Shown in pieces: positions 58,508-64,000 of a stretch of DNA of 64,000 bases. A program made the translations under genes and the position numbers. Source of the DNA: Trichosphaerium sp. ATCC 40318 (taxonomy: Eukaryota > Discosea > Flabellinia > Trichosidae); assembly GCA_038496445.1 (NCBI GenBank), contig JALMLS010000612.1, forward strand, positions 186,001 through 250,000, read 5' to 3'. Position 1 is the first letter of the stretch, and every line of letters begins with the position of its first letter. The notes beneath the pieces are model-generated. The model did no database searches and was not told where the DNA came from. It worked only from the letters and a program-made list of their open reading frames with translations.

Positions 58508-61500
58508 ATGTCAGAGTTATACTTCTTTCTTAATGGAGTGGAAACGGTTTGTACCGTAGATCCATCAATGACGCTTTTAGAGTGGCTTAGATCTAGAAAA
58601 GTGCGCCTCACTGGTACTAAACTTGGTTGTGGTACGTTAAATGCGAAAACAATATATTCGCTGAGTGAAAATAGGCGAAGGAAAATGTGGGGCTTGCACT
58701 GTAGTGCTACAGAGGTGGACAGGTTCCGAAGTAGTGTATGTATTGTTTATTTAACGACTTTTATTGTATTAATACTTTAATTAGTCACCGCGCTGTTAAT
58801 GCGTGTTTGTTTCCCATTTGCGCTGTAAATGGTCATCATGTTATAACAATAGAAGGACTAGGCACTGGTAAAAACCTCCACCCGATACAAGTAGGCCCAC
58901 TTTTACCTCTTTTTTTCCGTTTAACACTTAGATGGCTAAATATATACTTAGCAAGCTATGGTTGAGTACCACGGATCTCAGTGTGGGTTCTGTACGCCAG
59001 GTGTTGTTATGTCTATATACGCACATTACCGCCAAGGCGCCACAAAAGGTATAATTATTATGATAATTTCCTTCACATAACATTTTGTACACAGACGATA
59101 TTGAGTTTTTGATGGACGGGAATCTTTGTAGATGTACTGGTTATAGGCCTATTATTGATGCAGCTAGAAGTGTATGCCCAAGTTCAGGAAAGCCATGTGA
59201 CTGTGGGAGCAATAATGTAAGATTTTATGATTTCTTCAAAAACAGTCTTATTAAGATTTTATAACTCAGTTGCAGCCCGCACCCGCTAAAGATGAGTCAA
59301 ACGCGTCTACTGAGGATATTGATGATGGTAAAGTCGGACCTAGTGAACTCATATTTCCACCAAAGCTAAAAAAGTTTCAACAAAACAAACTGTGCATTAA
59401 AGGCGATGCAGTGACTTGGCATCAAGTTTTGACTCTACAAGAATTATGTCAGCTAAAGGTAATGAAACTGTTTAAATGTATCAACAAACTCACGCATAAA
59501 AAAAGGGAACGAAAGGCTACTATAACGTAGATATTGGAACAATGGCTTATTTGGGATACGCACGTGGTCACGCTCATTTGCTTTACTCGAAGAACATCCA
59601 AGAGCTTTCAAAGGTGAGCATTTATTGTTATTGCTTTCTTTTTGGTGGTGCTAGGACTGAACATAAACTGCTAGATGGAAGTTAAAAATGATACTGTTAC
59701 TATTGGCGCTGCTGTTACGATAACTGATCTTCAGCTTTTTTTGAGAAATCTTATAAGTCAGAGCAAAGAGGAAGGTAAAGGATTCCGTACTGGTGGTGTA
59801 GAGTGTCTTCTCAGTTTAATGCAAAAGGTACGCTATTATTCTTTATGTAGTAAATACCAAGCAACTGTTCTAACTTCGTTGTACCTAGTTTGGTGGTCAT
59901 CAAGCCAGAAACGTTGCAACTGTTGGTGCTAATGTTTCTACTGGAAGTCCACGCTCCGATATTTTACCAATCCTCTGGGCCATGGTGCGTTTCCTTTATC
60001 ACTCATCTTTTTCTACACCAAGAAAATTTAAGTATTTTAGGGAGGTAGTGTCGTTGTCGCTGAGACAGGAGAAAAAGGTGTTGTGTATTCAACTAAAAAA
60101 ATTTCCAAAGAATTTTTTATTGGATACAGAAAAGTCAATATTGCACAAAATCAAGTGGTTGTAGCTCTAGAATTTCCTTTAATGTCTGAGAATGAATATG
60201 TATGGTGTTATAAGAAAGGAAACAGAGAAGTTGACGATTTTGCTGTATCTTCTTGTGCATTTAAAGTAGAGATTGAAAAATCAAACACCGAATCTCCTCC
60301 AACTGTTAAGTCAGCTTCCCTATGCTATGGAGCAATGGCTGATCGTATTAAACAGTATGCTTTGAGTGCTTTTTATAAGGAGGTTGTTTTAACGTGCTAT
60401 AGAGCTGAACTTACACAAGAATATATCGTTGGTAAACCTTGGACAAAAGAGACTTTTGAAGCATGCTATGACCTTTTGGATAAGGTAAGTAGGGAATGCA
60501 CTTCTCTTTAACCTAACCCCTTATTTCTTTAGGATATTCCACTTAAATTTGGAGAGCCAGGAGGCAAAATCACATACAGAAGAGTGCGTGACAATCCTTG
60601 TGAAACATGCTGACAGTTTACATTAGGTATTGGCAAGGACGTATTTGTACAAGTTTTATCTTCACATGGCCCAGAAGTTGGGTCTTCCAATCGTATGTTA
60701 GACTATTTAATCTAGTCTTAATTTCAACTTTAACAAATAGGACGAGCGAGAAGAAAGTGCAATAACTGATTTGGTTAGAGAAGCAAGTAGTAGTAAACAA
60801 GAGTTTGCAGCCAACAAGTACTCTTTTTTTTTTCCTTTATGAAATTAAATGTTATTGTAGGGAAATGTTCCCAGTTGGAGAGCCTATGAGACATGCCAAG
60901 GTACATTTGGTTACAAATAATTATGGCTTAATTAACACCAACCCATAGGCGCATGTTCAAGTAACAGGAGAGGCACTTTATGTTGATGATATTAGAGTAC
61001 CATTTGCAACATTGCATGGTGCTTTTGTTAGATCTAGTAAACCTCACGCAAAAATCACGTGCGAATAATACTTTATTTTATTTTGACTTACAAGGCTTTG
61101 TTTAATAGTGCCATTGATGCTGACGAAGCACTAAAGTCCCCTGGTGTTCATAAATTTATAACTGCTTCAGATATTCCAGGTAAAAATACTGCAACCAGTG
61201 ATGGTCATGAATTGCTTGCTAGCGAGGTTGTTCTTCATGTTGTACGGTTTTTGAAATATTATTGGGTTTCATGCTCTTTGTTACTCATTGTTACCGCAGG
61301 GATTTCCTATTGGTGTTGTAGTAGCTGATACTCTAAAGCAAGCTCAGAATGCTGCTAGAAAAGTCAAGGTCACATACGAGGTAAAAGAGCTTTGGTTTTC
61401 TTATTTGTCTGATGTTTATCAACTGTAGGTCATTGAACCTGTTATACTCACAATGCCTGACGCAATCAAGCATAAATCGCTCAACAGTCATGGTCTCTTT

Positions 61501-64000
61501 ACAGGTAGAGGAGACGTGTCAGACACTACATTTGAAAAGTGTGACTTCATGGTAGAAGGTTAGATAATCAGACTTATTTCTTTACTAACATCAGAATATT
61601 TTAGGAAGTCAATACATAGGAGGTCAAGATCACCTGTACATTGAACCTCACTCGGCTCTTGCAATCCCTACTGAAGACAATAACATGACTATATGGTGTA
61701 CCAGTCAGTACCTTGCTTCAGCTCAAGTACTTATTATTTTAAAACTTCAACGCTTTATACTTAGCTTGATTTAGAAAGATGCTGCCAAGGTTCTTGGCAT
61801 TCACCGTAATAAAGTACAGTACGTGGTTATAAGGCCTATATTTTTTTGAAGCTAGGACCTCTGAAAAGAGAAACAGCGTTCTCGTTCATGTTAATTAAAT
61901 GTTAAAATACTTTGTTTAGAGCGAAAGTTATAAGACTTGGAGGTGGCTTTGGTGGTAAAGAAACGCGTAATGTTGTTATCAGTAGTTCTGCAACTCTTGC
62001 CGCTTCGATTTTAAATAGACCTGTTAAGATTACATTGACACGCACAGAAGATTTAACAATGACTGGCCAAAGGTTAGTTTTAAACGAAACTTTTCTTTTT
62101 ACCAGGTTTATACATCTGTTTTTTAAACTGTTTTTAACAGGGCCGCTGCTTGGATTAAGTTTAAAGCTGGCTTCAATAAAGATGCTTCTATCAACGCACT
62201 AAAGTACCATTTCTACACCAACGCTGGATTTGAGTTGGATTTATCAATGGGTGTTAATATTCATGGTCTTCACAAGGTAATGTTGGTTTCTATAGGGTTT
62301 TTTGAGTTAATTTTGTTGTGTACGTGTCTAATTCATATCTTAGATGGATGCTTCGTACCTCACACCTAACTTTTACTCATCTGGAGATGTTTGTATAACC
62401 CACAGACCAAACAACACTGCGTAAGTATTCGAAAAGTTCTCTTTCTTGAGGCATTTTGTTCTTAGTTTTGTTGCAGATTCCGTGGCTTTGGTACTCCTCA
62501 AGGTTTACTAGCAAGTGAGGCTGTTATTGACTACGTTGCAAGAACGTTGAAAATGGATCATAATGACGTTAGGGTACAACATCAGAAAAACAGTGAATTC
62601 CTTGTAAAAACTAATCCGTTTGCTTAGCTGAAAAATATGTACAATAAGGGTGATTGTACACCTCAAGGACAACAACTAGAGACGGATAACTTACGCCAAG
62701 TATTTAATGAAGCATTAAAAATGAGCAATTACGACCAAGCAAAGAAAGATGTTGAAGCTTTCAACAAGAAACATCGTATGCACGAAAAAACTTGAAACAA
62801 AAGAAAAAAAAAAATACACTTTTGATTTCCTGATACACTATAATGTAGGATGGAAAAAGAGAGGTATCAGTTGTGTTCCTTTGAAATATGGCATTAGTAT
62901 GGCTTCTAAGAATGTATTCTTTGCATTAGTTCAGGTACACCTTTTGTAATTAAGAAAACTTGACAAAGTGCTAATCAATGCTTTTAGGGTACAGCCCTAG
63001 TAAACATCAATACGGATGGAACTGTGCTAATTTCACATGGTGGAGTTGAAATGGGTCAAGGACTTCACACAAAAATGGTTCAAATTGCCGCTAGAGAGCT
63101 TGGTATACCAACATCTATGATTGAAATCAAAGCTTCTGATATTGATACTGTACGCCTTTTCCAAAAATGATTGTATTAACCTGTTTGATCAAGATTCCTA
63201 ATGCGTCAGCGACCGCAGCATCACTTGGAAGCGATGTATATGGTATAGCTGTGCTCAATGCCTGCACAATACTCAAGGAAAGGTTAGAGCCTATGAAAGC
63301 AAAGTTTCCTAAGGCATCTTGGGCTGAGGTAGATCATACTTTTTTCTTTAAATAGTTGTTTACTGTTTTTTGCTCATGGGTTTTATTTTAGGTTACTCTT
63401 CAGGCTTGGAAACACCAAATAAGTTTGTCGGCAGTAGGATTTATGAAATCAGATTTGTGTGAGTTTGATTTTGCCACAGGAAAAGGAAGACTATTCGAGT
63501 ACTTTACGTAAGGGTTTTTGTAGCATTCTAATAGAACTGACTTGTTTCTTGTGTCTTTATGCTTATTTTCTTTTTAGATATGGTGCATGTACAAGCATTG
63601 TTGAAATTGACTGCTTGACTGGAGCTTATCAAGTTCTAACAGCTGATATTTGCATGGATCTTGGGCAGAGTCTTAACCCAAGTACTGTTTTTTTTCTTAC
63701 CTTTTGATTTGATTCATTCAATGAACTTGATTCTTATGTATCTGTTAAAGGTATTGATATTGGCCAAATTGAAGGCGCTTATGTTCAAGGACTTGGGTTG
63801 ATGCTTCTCGAAGAGATTGCTGTGGAAACAGATCCAAAGTCGAACAAACGAGGTTCAATACATTGAAATATATTTTTCCTAACAACTGTTAGGACATATG
63901 GTGAGCCCTAATTTGACAGGTTATAAGATACCTAGCTTTAGGGATATTCCTATAAAATTCAACGTGAAGCTCCTAGAAAACTCTCATAATCCTTACGCAG
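58508..64000 (+). CDS. XDH: Xanthine dehydrogenase/oxidase, 3' end beyond window
   Basis: ATG at 58508 ([14 protein letters not shown]). The two 2Fe-2S clusters are [14 protein letters not shown] (using the acceptor after AAAATAG so that the CX4CX2C spacing is kept) and [14 protein letters not shown] with [12 protein letters not shown]. The FAD part has [15 protein letters not shown] and the FFIGYRK element typical of XDH. The molybdenum half shows [51 protein letters not shown] (with the active-site Glu region), [10 protein letters not shown] (with the active-site Arg region), [13 protein letters not shown] and [12 protein letters not shown]. Translation is open to the last base, so the terminal catalytic Glu is outside. 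It oxidises hypoxanthine and xanthine. Aldehyde oxidase is the alternative, but the FAD motif favours XDH. Confidence 0.93.

Noticed and set aside
58660-58685. An altered first 2Fe-2S motif (GCGKCGAC) in XDH
   Set aside because: This arises only if a later acceptor is used. The acceptor a few bases earlier gives [10 protein letters not shown] with normal cysteine spacing.
1-64000. CRISPR arrays, bacterial operons, phage or integrated-virus genes
   Set aside because: No regularly spaced direct repeats, no ribosome-binding-site-led operons and no capsid, polymerase or integrase frames were seen. The whole window reads as intron-bearing nuclear DNA.

Overview
This is a compact eukaryotic nuclear window, A+T-rich (about 64% by eye). 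Genes are packed on both strands with gaps of about 100-500 bp and are cut by many tiny introns (mostly about 40-90 bp, very often opening with GTACGT, GTAAGT or GTATGT). The gene set is animal/holozoan in flavour: an AIRIM (C1orf109)-like protein, a MEST-type hydrolase, tripeptidyl peptidase II, a USP16/45-like deubiquitinase, a myotubularin, a BRG1/SNF2 ATPase with QLQ-HSA-BRK-SnAC, a kinesin-1-like protein and xanthine dehydrogenase. Very short introns in an animal-like set would suit a compact sponge-type or unicellular holozoan genome. That assignment is inference; no species is claimed. Exon joins were read by hand from splice signals and reading-frame continuity, so single junctions may be off.

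Layout. 0-2.6 kb: the 3' part of an unrecognised gene, then a secreted-protein gene. 2.6-6.6 kb and 20.4-24.05 kb: two arms of a large, recent inverted duplication. Each arm carries the tail of the secreted-protein gene and a multidomain gene. In the right arm that gene is intact: hydrophobic N-terminus, dynamin/EHD-like GTPase, coiled coil, Cys/His cluster and class 3 lipase. The left copy has lost the lipase core and has gained a 645-bp terminal-inverted-repeat element in an intron, flanked by TTAA; the right arm preserves the empty site.

The 13.8-kb spacer between the arms holds a divergent pair of secreted/transmembrane proteins, an AIRIM-like gene, a membrane protein with LVIVD-type repeats and a PA domain, a kinesin with altered nucleotide-binding motifs, a MORN-like repeat gene and a PIN-nuclease/F-box fusion. 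24-28.8 kb: an SDR oxidoreductase, a WWE-BRCT nuclear protein and a tiny cysteine-paired secreted protein. 28.9-36.5 kb: TPP2 and a Pro/Thr-stalk secreted protein. 37-51 kb: two loci with a Trp-rich tandem repeat, a membrane-anchored cytochrome b5-domain protein, the SNF2 ATPase with a 5S rRNA gene inside one intron, MEST, a possible glycogen-targeting PP1 subunit and a small coiled-coil gene. 51-64 kb: myotubularin, USP and XDH (cut by the window end).

The best candidates for undescribed biology are the GTPase-lipase fusion with its natural half-deleted inverted twin, and a marked excess of CACGTG (often TCACGTGA) motifs, many inside introns.
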